From: Erigeron canadensis
Taxonomy: Eukaryota > Streptophyta > Magnoliopsida > Asterales > Asteraceae
Direction: 5' to 3'
DNA: 64,000 nt
NCBI RefSeq assembly: GCF_010389155.1
Contig: NC_057767.1
Span: 5,067,765-5,131,764, forward strand
This document shows positions 37,601 through 46,270 of this stretch, one piece after another. Below the pieces are notes generated by a model, which saw only the letters and a list, made by a program, of their open reading frames with translations, had not been told where the DNA came from and did not search any database. Each line of letters starts with the position of its first letter. Positions within the stretch are counted from its first letter, which is position 1. The position numbers and the translations under genes were made by a program.

Positions 37601-38063
37601 TTTTTCAGATGCAGACCATGCTGGATGCAAGTTAGACCGCAAAAGTACTTCTGGGAGTGTACAGTTTCTAGGTGACAAGTTAGTAGGTTGGTCCTCAAAG
37701 AAACAATCTTGTGTGTCCACCTCAACTGCTGAGGCTGAATATGTGGCTGCTGCAAGTTGCTGCTCACAAGTTTTGTGGATGAAAACTCAACTTTCTGACT
37801 ATGGATTCAAATATGATCGAATACCAATCTACCGTGACTCCAAAAGTGCTATCGCCATCTCTTGCAATCCTGTTCAACACACACGGACAAAGCACATCGA
37901 TGTAAGGTATCATTTTATCAAAGACCATGTCGAAAAAGGTAACATCGAACTCTACTTTGTTCCAACTGACTACCAACTTGCTGATCTGTTCACTAAACCA
38001 TTAGATCGCCAACGGTTTACTTATTTGATCACTAAGTTAGGTATGCTTGATCTACAAACCTAA
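34683..38063 (+). pseudogene. Retrotransposon pol: protease, integrase, reverse transcriptase, RNase H
   Basis: One frame contains every catalytic domain in copia order. The aspartic protease active site is WYIDSGCSRHMTG (Asp codon 34692). The GAG-pre-integrase zinc domain has HRRMSHL..CSACAVGK. The integrase core has HMDLCGP, YVRSDNGTEF and the ERRNRTLVEAARTML glutamate. RT has [20 protein letters not shown] and YVDD at 37116-37127. RNase H has [19 protein letters not shown] and YRDSKSAI, and the frame ends at TAA 38061-38063. Two stops break it: TAA at 35532-35534, between the second Asp and Glu of integrase, and TAA at 35820-35822, between integrase and RT. A frameshift also lies just before the protease motif (~34670). 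From 35823 the RT-RNase H part is open and its catalytic residues look intact. Confidence 0.93.
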
Positions 38064-38140
38064 TATGCCCTAATAACATGTTGTCTATGTTTATTTTCCT
38101 GGTCAAAACGCTTGCCATCTGCTCTTATATGCAATGTTTG

Positions 38141-38230
38141 AGGGGGAGAAAAAGGGTAGAATGCATGTTTTTAGGGGGAGTTTGTAAATTTCTTATCTAT
38201 GTGTGTCTGAATGATTTTTCCTAGGGGGAG
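38141..38230 (+). promoter_or_regulatory. Three internal polypurine-tract-like copies after pol
   Basis: AGGGGGAG occurs at 38141-38148, 38173-38180 and 38223-38230, directly downstream of the pol stop. It is identical to the functional-position tract at 43981-43988 just before the 3' LTR. In ordinary copia elements the polypurine tract and 3' LTR follow pol directly. Repeated tracts after pol are described for the Sirevirus group. This looks like the ancestral pol-LTR junction, with the accessory region placed after it. Confidence 0.7.
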
Positions 38231-38279
38231 TTTGTCCGTATTTCTTTGCCTTAAGTATCATCCTTAGAAATCTTAAACC

Positions 38280-38830
38280 TAAAAAAAAAAAAAAAAGCCG
38301 GTTTTGACCAAACCGGGTCAAACCAACCGGGTCAAATCCCGGCTTTGACCGCTATAAATACCCCTCTTTGACCCTCATTTGATTTTTTCCAAAATTTTCT
38401 AAGTTTTTCTTTCCTTCCTTTAAAACCGACTTTCTCTAATTCCCGGCATTAGTTCATTTATCTTGATATAACGAATCCCGGTATTCATTCTGCTATCTGG
38501 CAAAACCGGCTTTCAGGTATAATCATTCTCCAATACCGGCTTTCTTTTTCTTTATACTTTCTATTACCGGGTTTCAATTTTTCAAACCTTTAAAATCGGT
38601 TTTCATATCTTTTGATTATGTAATACCGGTTTTCATATCTTTTGATTATGTAATACCGGTTTTCATATCTTTTGGTTATGTAATACCGGTTTTCATATCT
38701 TTTGATTATGAAATACCGGTCTTCATATCTTTTGATACTATAAAACCGGTTTTCATATCTTTTGATACTGTAAAACCGGTTTTCATTTCTTTTGATACTT
38801 TATTACCGGTTTTCATGGTTTTTCATGATT
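38280..38830 (+). repeat. CCGG-rich region with a 30-bp tandem repeat (about eight copies)
   Basis: An A run at 38281-38296 is followed by ACCGGG/CCGGT words like those of the leader. From about 38592 to 38828 a 30-bp unit 'AATACCGGTTTTCATATC' plus 'TTTTGATTATGT' repeats about eight times, with small changes (ATACTGT ends in later units). The shared ACCGGT core links this block with the 5' leader of the same element. It is non-coding. Confidence 0.85.
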
Positions 38831-39061
38831 TTATTTTTCCCAGGGGTGATTTCTTGACTCTTACGTGATCTTCTTGTATCATTTATCTTTGTTGAGTATT
38901 CGAGTATCTTATCTTTCCTATTTCAATTCTGATTTACTTTATGCTTAATTGTCATGTGATTATACTATGTGCAAGAATTACTTTACATGCATGTTTATCT
39001 GTTATGATTGCTTAACTGCTTATATCGTGCTCTGTCTATATTAGTTGGATTGTATATCTCA

Positions 39062-39108
39062 GCAAGTGCATCGATATCAAGTATTTACTTGATATCTTGA
39101 TGCTTTGC
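39062..39108 (+). other. Strong single hairpin in the accessory leader
   Basis: The arms GCATCgATATCAAGT and ACTTGATATCttGATGC pair around a four-base loop (ATTT), with a basal GCAAG/TTTGC extension and a two-base bulge. It lies about 225 bases upstream of the triple-hairpin array, in the same untranslated stretch between pol and the accessory frame. Confidence 0.75.
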
Positions 39109-39333
39109 ATAATATCAGTATATCATACTGGTATTGATTCTTAAAATTTTCATTTTTATAAAATGTTACTCTGTCCAAAATTTTTAAAATGATTTTTCAT
39201 CATCATATCTTACTTTTCATAAGATTCATATCATTGTGTTCTCACATCATTTCATTTTTGATCAATCTAATGTTCATTAATCTATCTGAGTTCACACATA
39301 TTGTTTGCCACATTTCTTCTTGCATATATTTTT

Positions 39334-39653
39334 GATTATACATTTTTTTTCTCTAAGAAGTAAGGTATTGAACGCCTTGATGTACTACATTTACATCTTC
39401 TGTGAAAAAGGCTGTATAATCATTCATATCTTTCAAACATACTGTTGTCATACATCGGGTTTTCTTTAGAAGCAAGACATTGAACGCCTTGATGTACTGT
39501 CTTTGCATCTTCTGTAAAACAGGGTGTATGTTCAATTTATTTTTCAATAAAACTAAACTTTTTCCTATCTTACACTGTTTTTCCTTAAGAAGTAAGGTAT
39601 CGAACGCCTTGTTGTACTACCTTTACATCTTTTGTGAATAAACAGTGTAAGAT
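39334..39653 (+). ncRNA. Array of three covarying ~90-nt hairpins with a conserved 18-nt loop
   Basis: The hairpins are at 39334-39421, 39449-39530 and 39567-39653, with period 117-119. Each has an upper stem of 8 bp with one bulged T, a three-base bulge (ATC) on the 3' side, 4 bp of AGAA/TTCT, and then a long lower stem. The 18-nt loop is T[T/C]GAACGCCTTG[A/T]TGTAC in all three. Upper stems change in step: GTAAGGTA/TACCTTTAC in copy 3 against GCAAGACA/TGTCTTTGC in copy 2, three compensatory pairs. Copy 1 matches copy 3 with one mismatch. Lower stems are unrelated in sequence yet complementary within each copy: GATTATACA../..TGTATAATC, CATACATC../..GGTGTATG and ATCTTACACTGTTT/AAACAGTGTAAGAT. 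This pattern indicates selection on folded RNA (or DNA cruciform). It lies immediately upstream of the accessory ORF. I know no described family with this loop. Confidence 0.75.
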
Positions 39654-39718
39654 GAATCTTGGTGATTAATTTAACCTTGGAAACAATGTTTCCCATTCGT
39701 ATTCTTGTTAATTTCAGA

Positions 39719-41452
39719 ATGGAGTTTCTACAAGATGGGGCTACAGAACAAATGACAAATAATTTTCGTCTCATGATTCCATTTACATGTCCATATGGAA
39801 TTATCCCGGTGATGCTTACATATCACCCAATGCTTAATGTTTTGACCATCACCGCCGAAGGCATTGAAGAGGAACTCCTATTTCAAATGTGGCAAACCAT
39901 TGAATTCGTTCCCGCAAGAGGAAGAGCTTGTCCCTTCTTTCGTTTCTCTCTCCAAACTACTGATGGTGCTTCTCAGCAGTTTACATTCAATCTCAATGAT
40001 TTCCGTACTATCTTACAATTCCCTGCTACTGATTCTAGACCGGGAGAAACAAGTTTTGTTGAAACTCCACCAACACTTGAGATGCTACATCGTGTTCATG
40101 AGTTAGGATATGATGGAGAGATTGCAGCACTGAGTAAACTTAGAAAGAAGAATTTTCACCCGTTATGGCACACACTTTGCTCCATCATCAACAATTGTTT
40201 GTCACCATCTCACAAAGGTCAAGATGACTTCACAAAGGCCACACTTTCTTATCTTTTTGGAATTGCTTTCGATGTAAATCTGGACTTTGCTGCTATTGCA
40301 TTTGATCATCTCCGACTACAAGTAAATGGAAAGTTCACGACCAACAAGAAATACATTGCTTTCATCTGTTTCGTGTCTGTCATTTTGGAGCACTTCGTCA
40401 ACAACAACGACAACATTCAATGTTTTCCCACCTCAAGACGTGCATTCATTTCAAGCTTCCGAAGTGTTTATACAAATAACAGAATCGAATCTATTAACTT
40501 CATGCCTATTCCTGAAACTCTGCTTCGCCAGGTGCCATTAGATAATCCTGATCTCAGGATTTACAGAGAGTACTTAGACGAGCGTATGGCTGCTCACCAT
40601 CGAGCTGTGCCTTCCCTACGCCCGCATAGGTCGCCAAGAGAGGGTCATAGGTCTAGGAAAAGAAAAGAGGGGTCTGGAGTAGTTTTGGCACCTGGCTTAT
40701 CTGTTCCTTCGTCTTCTTCTTCTTCTGCAACCGACATACCTGAATCATCTGCTCCACAAAGAAAGAAACATAAGTCTCGTCACCTCAAATCTTCCAAATC
40801 AAAGTCTAAATCAACAACATCTTCATCTTTCACTGCTCCTTCTCCACTCACTACTTCATCTTCTTCTTCTGAAACTCCTTCTTCACCATCTTCATCATCT
40901 TCTACTGAAAGGCACCTCCCAATTCCCAAATTTGTTGTCCGTGTAAGAACTCCTCTTCTACCTATTCCTGAGGAATCTCATGAAGAACAATCCTCATCTC
41001 ATCATGATGACAGTAACGATGAACCTCCTTTGAATGAAGTTCTCTTTGATATTCCGGAGGAACAAGGTGGTCTTGAGGGTGAGGTCGAAAAACATAATGG
41101 AGGGAATGTGTGGTCCGGGATAGGTATAGGGCATAAAGAAAACGATGGCCCTCCGACAGTTCAACCAACTAACCGGGATGCCACCACTAGGATAGAAGTC
41201 GAGGACTCCCCAACCTCGCATTCTACACCTTCTCGCCACTCTGGATCCTCTCTACAGGATCCAGTTTCATCATTGCACAGGCACCAACCGCATCCACTAT
41301 CGACTTCTCATTCGGAGGATGTTGATATTGAAGCAGTGGAGACTTCTACCTCTCTCCCAACTTCATTTACTCACACCTTAGAGTCTAGATCCCCTAGGAC
41401 ACATATTTCTGAGCACGCACATTCTTTGAATGTTGCTTCAACAGACCGATAG
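39719..41452 (+). CDS. Retrotransposon accessory protein, N-terminal part (post-pol ORF)
   Basis: The frame of 577 codons runs from ATG 39719 to TAG 41450-41452. Residues ~1-240 form a conserved-looking globular region (FRFSLQTTDGASQQFTFNLN, FHPLWHTLCSIINNCLSP, ATLSYLFGIAFDVNLDFA, KYIAFICFVSVILEHFV). It resembles, from memory, 'putative plant transposon' domains attached to copia elements in Asteraceae. After ~300 the sequence is basic and then Ser/Pro/Thr-rich low complexity (KSKSKSTTSSSF, SSSSETPSSPSSSSS). The ATG is directly preceded by TTTCAG, a good splice acceptor, suggesting expression from a spliced RNA. It is not envelope-like in any feature I can see: no signal peptide or membrane anchor. 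The single TAG at its end lies inside what was probably one long frame, since the same frame stays open to 43960. Confidence 0.75.
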   Translation: MEFLQDGATEQMTNNFRLMIPFTCPYGIIPVMLTYHPMLNVLTITAEGIEEELLFQMWQTIEFVPARGRACPFFRFSLQTTDGASQQFTFNLNDFRTILQFPATDSRPGETSFVETPPTLEMLHRVHELGYDGEIAALSKLRKKNFHPLWHTLCSIINNCLSPSHKGQDDFTKATLSYLFGIAFDVNLDFAAIAFDHLRLQVNGKFTTNKKYIAFICFVSVILEHFVNNNDNIQCFPTSRRAFISSFRSVYTNNRIESINFMPIPETLLRQVPLDNPDLRIYREYLDERMAAHHRAVPSLRPHRSPREGHRSRKRKEGSGVVLAPGLSVPSSSSSSATDIPESSAPQRKKHKSRHLKSSKSKSKSTTSSSFTAPSPLTTSSSSSETPSSPSSSSSTERHLPIPKFVVRVRTPLLPIPEESHEEQSSSHHDDSNDEPPLNEVLFDIPEEQGGLEGEVEKHNGGNVWSGIGIGHKENDGPPTVQPTNRDATTRIEVEDSPTSHSTPSRHSGSSLQDPVSSLHRHQPHPLSTSHSEDVDIEAVETSTSLPTSFTHTLESRSPRTHISEHAHSLNVASTDR

Positions 41453-43960
41453 TCGGTTGTTCCACCGTCTCGAGGAGTGTCTGGAAGTCCTGTCTATGTG
41501 TTCATACCACAAGTAACCTTGACAGGCGCTGCGGAGTTGAGCTTTGAAGAAGCAAGGCTTGCCGTGCATTTTCAAAGTAAAACTCCCAGTCCAACGGGCT
41601 CTCTAGGAGACTCCGGAAGTCCCACCAACCGGAACATTGTGCTCGGCATTCGTGCTAAGTCAATTCGTTTTGAAACAACCAATGTCGAGCAATCGCTTCA
41701 TAAATCATTGGGAAGCCCTGATGGCTCACACCATTCAGGCCACACTGTAAACCCAACGGAGCCTACAGTTGTGACAACGACATCTACGTCGGTCTATCAA
41801 GGTCTTCCTCTGTCTCCCGAAACACAAGCCGAAGTGCTCCGCATTGAAAAAGGTAAAGTTGTCGCCATCCCTTCTGTTTCATGCTATGAGCCCCCAGTTA
41901 TCTCCGAACGAGTTAATAATCCAATTAATCGAGAAGAGCGAGAAGCTGTTGTAGCCTTAGATGCTCAAGGCCTCCTTCATCAAAGACATACTAATCCTCG
42001 CCCGCCAAAACCAATATTACATCTTGAACCATCTTCGCCTCACTCATCACCTTCTTCCTCTTCATCCGATTCGCTCCCTAAGAAACTTTCTGGTCCAATG
42101 CCTCCCGAAAGTCGTGCAAATCTTGATTCTCTCTATGATTCTCTTCTTGCCAATCTTATTTCTCTTGATGGACAAACCGATTCATTCGATCTTGCAATCC
42201 AAGCATCCATTCAAGCTCGCTTTGATCATATGCACCAACTTAAACTTTCCCAAGATCAAGCAGCTCAAGATCTATTTTTAAAAGAGGCACAACTCGAAGC
42301 GGCACTTAAAAGAATAACCGAGCTAGAAGCTTCTTGTAAAACAACTGCAGTAACACATCGGAGGCGTGATGATCCTGATGATCAGGATCAACACGAGGGG
42401 GAGAACATTGAACGTACGGAAGAAGTTAATGTTGAAGAGTCAGTGGCTGGAGCTAGCGCTGCAATAGAAGTTATTCGTGATTCAGATATGAGAGATGATG
42501 CTCAGTCTCGAGGCCTCAGTCTTGATCCCATACTTATTATTGAAGATGCTAATAATGATTCTCAAGATGTTGATGATTTTGATTTTGGAGGCAATGATAT
42601 TGATCCTAATGATGACTATGATTCTTCTGGTAATGACGATCTTCCTCCCCCAAGCTTTGATAACTATCCGAAAGTCCCTCAACCAAAACCTTCACTCAAT
42701 CAATTGAACTTTGACCAACTCATTCATCATCTCAATCATCCCCAAATTCATATCAACCCTAGAGCACCACAAGTCCAAAATAATGAAGGAGGCTTTCGAT
42801 CAAATGAAAAGAGAAGAATCAATTATCTCACCATTCATCCGAACTTGTTCAAATTAACAAAATTCCTTGAAGAAAAGGCTTCTCAAATCTTCTCTGAAAA
42901 ACAAGAGCTGAAAAAGATCAACATTGATGAACTAAGAGCAAGAAGGGCATACGAGTTTGATCATCAAAGGAACAAGTACTTAGAAGATCTTTTGAAAGCC
43001 AAAAGCCAAAGAGCAAACAAAGTGTGGAAAAACCAGTTCAAGATGAAAATTGTTGAAGTAATTGGTTTCCACTTCAAAGAATGGCGTGAACCAGGGTTTG
43101 CTAGACCTCCGGGGCTAATGTGGTTTGTTGTTAAACGAGAAGACGGGCGTCAGTACATGTTCGGAGAAGCGAGACTTAATTTACTATCTGCTGATGACTT
43201 GATCTTTCTCCTTCACCATTTTGGAAGTAAGCTTGTTCAACAGGATCCTGAGAATCAAGAAGCATATTATGCGGTCAAGAGATATATGGACAGTCTTATC
43301 CTAAGTCAGACCAATGACTTCCAATTGGCTATTGAAAGGAGGAGAAAGAAAGTTAACCTCACGGTGCCCAATCAAAGGATCAAAGGAATCAATCTGGAAA
43401 ATTTCAATACTGGTGCTATATTTGATAATCCGAGAGGATTTGTATTCATTAGTGATCAAGGACACAAAATCTTCATCAGACTTGAAGAACTTTGTAAATA
43501 CTCTGATGGGACATTGAGACAGTGTGTTGCAATGTTTGAAAGCCTCATTGAATTTGAAGATAATGACAAAGAGAGGAAGAGAATTGAAAGGGTGATCAAG
43601 AAGATAAAGACTAGATTGGATCACAGAACAAGATCAAGACAAATCCAAGAAGCAACATTGCCGAAAGTACAAGAAGGTGTGATTCATCATCCACTGGGGA
43701 CTTGGGTCAGATATTCACCAAATAATGAGCAAGGTCTTCACAACATGCCCCCTGTTAATTTTGCCGACAATATCATCGAACCACCCAATCGACCTGATGA
43801 CCCGAAATATCACTTTGTGCCTAAAAAATACTGGAAGGAATCAAAACACAAGTATGAAAAACGAGCCTTCAAAGATCAAAACTTTCTACACGACAAACCC
43901 GAATCATCAACAAAGAAGCGAAATAGACGCCAAAGGAAGAAGAAAAGAGCTAATCATTGA
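41453..43960 (+). CDS. Retrotransposon accessory protein, C-terminal part (same frame after TAG)
   Basis: This continues the preceding frame for about 835 codons to TGA at 43958-43960. The first third is Ser/Pro/Thr-rich. Next come a helical segment (ALKRITELEASCKTT) and a very acidic stretch (DVDDFDFGGNDIDPNDDYD). A basic, conserved-looking C-terminal module follows: FKMKIVEVIGFHFKEWREPG, ADDLIFLLHHFGSKL, FQLAIERRRKKVNLTVPNQ, PRGFVFISDQGHKIF and LCKYSDGTLRQCVAMFESLI, ending in KKRNRRQRKKKR. The pattern 'AIE..KK.NLT.P' then 'YSDGTL' also occurs, from memory, in reverse-transcriptase-linked proteins annotated in Tanacetum and relatives. The function is unknown; a nucleic-acid-binding role is suggested only by charge. 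Whether a separate start is used after the TAG is not visible. Confidence 0.7.
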   Translation, partial: SVVPPSRGVSGSPVYVFIPQVTLTGAAELSFEEARLAVHFQSKTPSPTGSLGDSGSPTNRNIVLGIRAKSIRFETTNVEQSLHKSLGSPDGSHHSGHTVNPTEPTVVTTTSTSVYQGLPLSPETQAEVLRIEKGKVVAIPSVSCYEPPVISERVNNPINREEREAVVALDAQGLLHQRHTNPRPPKPILHLEPSSPHSSPSSSSSDSLPKKLSGPMPPESRANLDSLYDSLLANLISLDGQTDSFDLAIQASIQARFDHMHQLKLSQDQAAQDLFLKEAQLEAALKRITELEASCKTTAVTHRRRDDPDDQDQHEGENIERTEEVNVEESVAGASAAIEVIRDSDMRDDAQSRGLSLDPILIIEDANNDSQDVDDFDFGGNDIDPNDDYDSSGNDDLPPPSFDNYPKVPQPKPSLNQLNFDQLIHHLNHPQIHINPRAPQVQNNEGGFRSNEKRRINYLTIHPNLFKLTKFLEEKASQIFSEKQELKKINIDELRARRAYEFDHQRNKYLEDLLKAKSQRANKVWKNQFKMKIVEVIGFHFKEWREPGFARPPGLMWFVVKREDGRQYMFGEARLNLLSADDLIFLLHHFGSKLVQQDPENQEAYYAVKRYMDSLILSQTNDFQLAIERRRKKVNLTVPNQRIKGINLENFNTGAIFDNPRGFVFISDQGHKIFIRLEELCKYSDGTLRQCVAMFESLIEFEDNDKERKRIERVIKKIKTRLDHRTRSRQIQEATLPKVQEGVIHHPLGTWVRYSPNNEQGLHNMPPVNFADNIIEPPNRPDDPKYHFVPKKYWKESKHKYEKRAFKDQNFLHDKPESSTKKRNRRQRKKKRANH

Positions 43961-43980
43961 TCTTTTACAAAACAGCACTA

Positions 43981-43988
43981 AGGGGGAG
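43981..43988 (+). promoter_or_regulatory. Polypurine tract
   Basis: AGGGGGAG lies two bases before the 3' LTR (43991). This is the plus-strand primer site for reverse transcription. Confidence 0.9.
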
Positions 43989-43990
43989 AT

Positions 43991-44278
43991 TGTTAACTTT
44001 ATATTTAGTAGTGCTTGTTTTGTAAACTTGTATTTGATATGTCCTTGGTGTTTAGTATGTTTAGATTAAGGGGTTTGTCTTGTAATTAGTCATGTACTTG
44101 CTTGTAATTAATTAAGGGGTTTATATGCAAATTATAAGCATATATAAACCCTCACATGGAATGAAATAATAACCTTTTGACCAATTAATTATTGCATGTT
44201 CTAATACCTATATTCTCTCTCAATACCTACATTCCCATTTCACATAAAGGTTCATTACACATTTTAGCACATAATACA
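43991..44278 (+). repeat. 3' LTR of the retrotransposon
   Basis: It is 288 bp, colinear with the 5' LTR, with four substitutions and no indels. It is followed directly by the AATCC target duplication (44279-44283). Confidence 0.97.
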
Positions 44279-44283
44279 AATCC

Positions 44284-45317
44284 AACCTGTCACAAAACTG
44301 AAAATTATAAATCGATTATCTAATAGTGCTGCTAATCATAAAAGTAGTGAAGGAATCTAGTTTATTGACAATAAAAAATGTTATCCTAATAAATTGATTC
44401 AACATTAAATTGTTAAAAAGGAAAAGAAATTTTTTTTTACCTAATCAGTCATCATTAATTCAATAATCTCTTTCATTCCTGAAAAATAACCAGATCCCCA
44501 ACTTAAAGTTAATGAATTATCTCACACCAATATATATGGGTAGGTGTAAACATCTGAAAATATTCATAAAATACGAAATAGAGATGAAAATTAACTATTA
44601 AAAGGAAAAGAGATCGAAAATCCCTATTAATTATTTGGGCAACGAATAAAAAGATTATGAGATATGATAATATTTCTTTCATTCATGGTGTTGATAAATA
44701 CGTGGATTCCATAAAAGTCATTAGAGAAAAAGGGAGCAAAGTTAGATTAAAAAGAGGAGCAATTTGATTTTGGACTTTGGAATTTGAATCCTTCAATTGT
44801 GCATATTTTGGTTTTTATACCCTTTGAATTTAGATTTTAAGTATCAAAAGGGTGGAGATTTGTTTTCGTCATGTATATTTTTTTTTCTTGAAATTTCAGG
44901 GAAATGCAATTCCACGTCAAAATAGGATAAATCTGAGATTACATATAAAAGCATTTTTTGGGAATTGAAATTTTTCATGTTCAATTTTATTTTTCACTAC
45001 CAAACTTGGGAAATGAAACCATTTTCATTTCTGAGGGGTATTTCCCCAATGAAACCAATGAAACATGTCCTTCGTGTTAATATCACTTACTTAATGTATC
45101 TCAGTCACCTATATGCTGCTATGCATATGTATATTTTTATTAGTGATAATTATCCTCATACTGTAATGATTTATATATAACAAGATTATTCTTACTAATT
45201 ACTGATATATTCTTATATACTTTGGGAATAATAAGGTTGTTATGTATTTAAGATGTATAACATTTACATATTAATATTTTAATACATAAAATATATGGAA
45301 AGCAAATCAATCAATAA
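44284..45317. other. AT-rich intergenic DNA
   Basis: This is the continuation of the DNA interrupted by the retrotransposon. It is AT-rich, with no coding signal. A 71-codon frame at 44965-45180 has no recognisable features. Confidence 0.55.
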
Positions 45318-45693
45318 TCTATACTATCTATATAAACAAACTATCACTCCAAAAATTTAACATTTTACCTTTAAAATCTCTAATTTACCTTTTTCATCTA
45401 TATTACCATCAAACACTTTATCCTTAAAATTCTAAAAACACCCTTAAAAAAAACTTTAGGTGTGTCCCTTCCTTTCCCTGAAGTTGCTCAAATAGTATAC
45501 AAAAAAAACACGCATGCATTACTGAATTTAATAATCAATCAACATAAACAACGTTCACTTTAAAACAACAACGTTGGTTTGCACTTTCAGCCGGACTAAG
45601 AAACACTTGAGTTGAATCATACATTCATGTAATAACACGATACCGTTACTTAACCAACGTTTACCCACCATATCGCACGGGTACAAGGCTAGT
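45318..45693 (+). mobile_element. Short non-autonomous Helitron
   Basis: It starts TCTATACTATCTATATAAAC, preceded by A. It ends CGCACGGGTACAAGGCTAG, followed by T, with a TACCC/GGGTA stem near the 3' end. TC start, CTAG end, subterminal hairpin and A/T target are the four hallmarks of a Helitron. It is 376 bp and carries no gene. Confidence 0.7.
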
Positions 45694-45887
45694 TCATTAT
45701 AAAAAAAACTCCATATAATCAATTATAATTCTTCACGTGATGGATTCTATTAATTCACATATGGAACCATTGTTGTACTGATTTAGTCATTGTCGTATTA
45801 TTTTTTTTTTAACATTAGTCATTGTCGTATTATAACTACAAAATCTAATATTTAATCTTTCTATAAAGATTTACTCTATGCATATTG

Positions 45888-46270
45888 ATTTTTTTTTTTT
45901 TAACTGCCAAATTTTATATTATTTTATTAAAAAAAATGAATGAAAGATCTTCGGCAAGATGTCGAAAGATTACATTAAAATAATACTTGGATTAGTAATC
46001 TAAGTAGACCACGAATAATTAAAAGACTTACATCGGTTTGACGGCCAAAAATAAGATGACGACACAATCGAACTAAACACCTCGTACATACTCAGTTGAG
46101 TTGATTTGAAAAAGACATTGTTCCGGTGTTTCCATATCGACCACCACCACACGAAACAAATAGCTCTGACCACTTCTTTAGCACTCGTCGACATATTAAA
46201 AGATGCAATCCATGACTCTACATCCGCAGGTGTAGCTTGAGGAATGGAAAGTTGCAACCATCAAACAACA
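45888..46270 (-). pseudogene. LINE non-LTR retrotransposon, 5'-truncated 3' end
   Basis: On the minus strand an 85-codon frame (46257-46000) contains VRAICFVWWWSIWKHRNNVFF and a terminal SSSYFWPSNRC. This is the typical C-terminus of plant L1-type pol (zinc-binding region after the RT domain). It is followed by a short 3' UTR with AATAAAATAA and a poly-A tail, seen on the plus strand as a T run at ~45890-45902. Everything upstream of this end is missing, as expected for 5' truncation during target-primed reverse transcription. No target duplication could be delimited. Confidence 0.75.

Larger units (their letters stand above)
29365..44278 (+). mobile_element. Complete 14.9-kb Ty1/copia-type LTR retrotransposon
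   Basis: The boundaries are exact. The 5' LTR is 29365-29652 and the 3' LTR 43991-44278, each 288 bp, starting TGTTAAC and ending ATACA. The flanking target duplication AATCC is at 29360-29364 and 44279-44283. The primer site TGGTATCAGAGC is at 29655-29666 and the polypurine tract AGGGGGAG at 43981-43988. The order gag, protease, integrase, RT, RNase H is Ty1/copia. At 14.9 kb it is about three times the usual copia length. The excess comes from a long leader, a coiled-coil spacer after gag, and a ~1,400-codon accessory frame plus structured DNA after pol. The LTRs differ at four of 288 positions (1.4 %), implying a young insertion. Stops and frameshifts make it non-autonomous as it stands. 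Confidence 0.97.

Noticed and set aside
39719..43960. Accessory frame as a retroviral-type envelope gene
   Set aside because: There is no signal peptide, no transmembrane anchor and no cysteine-rich ectodomain. It is instead acidic, Ser/Pro-rich and basic in turn, so an envelope label is not supported.
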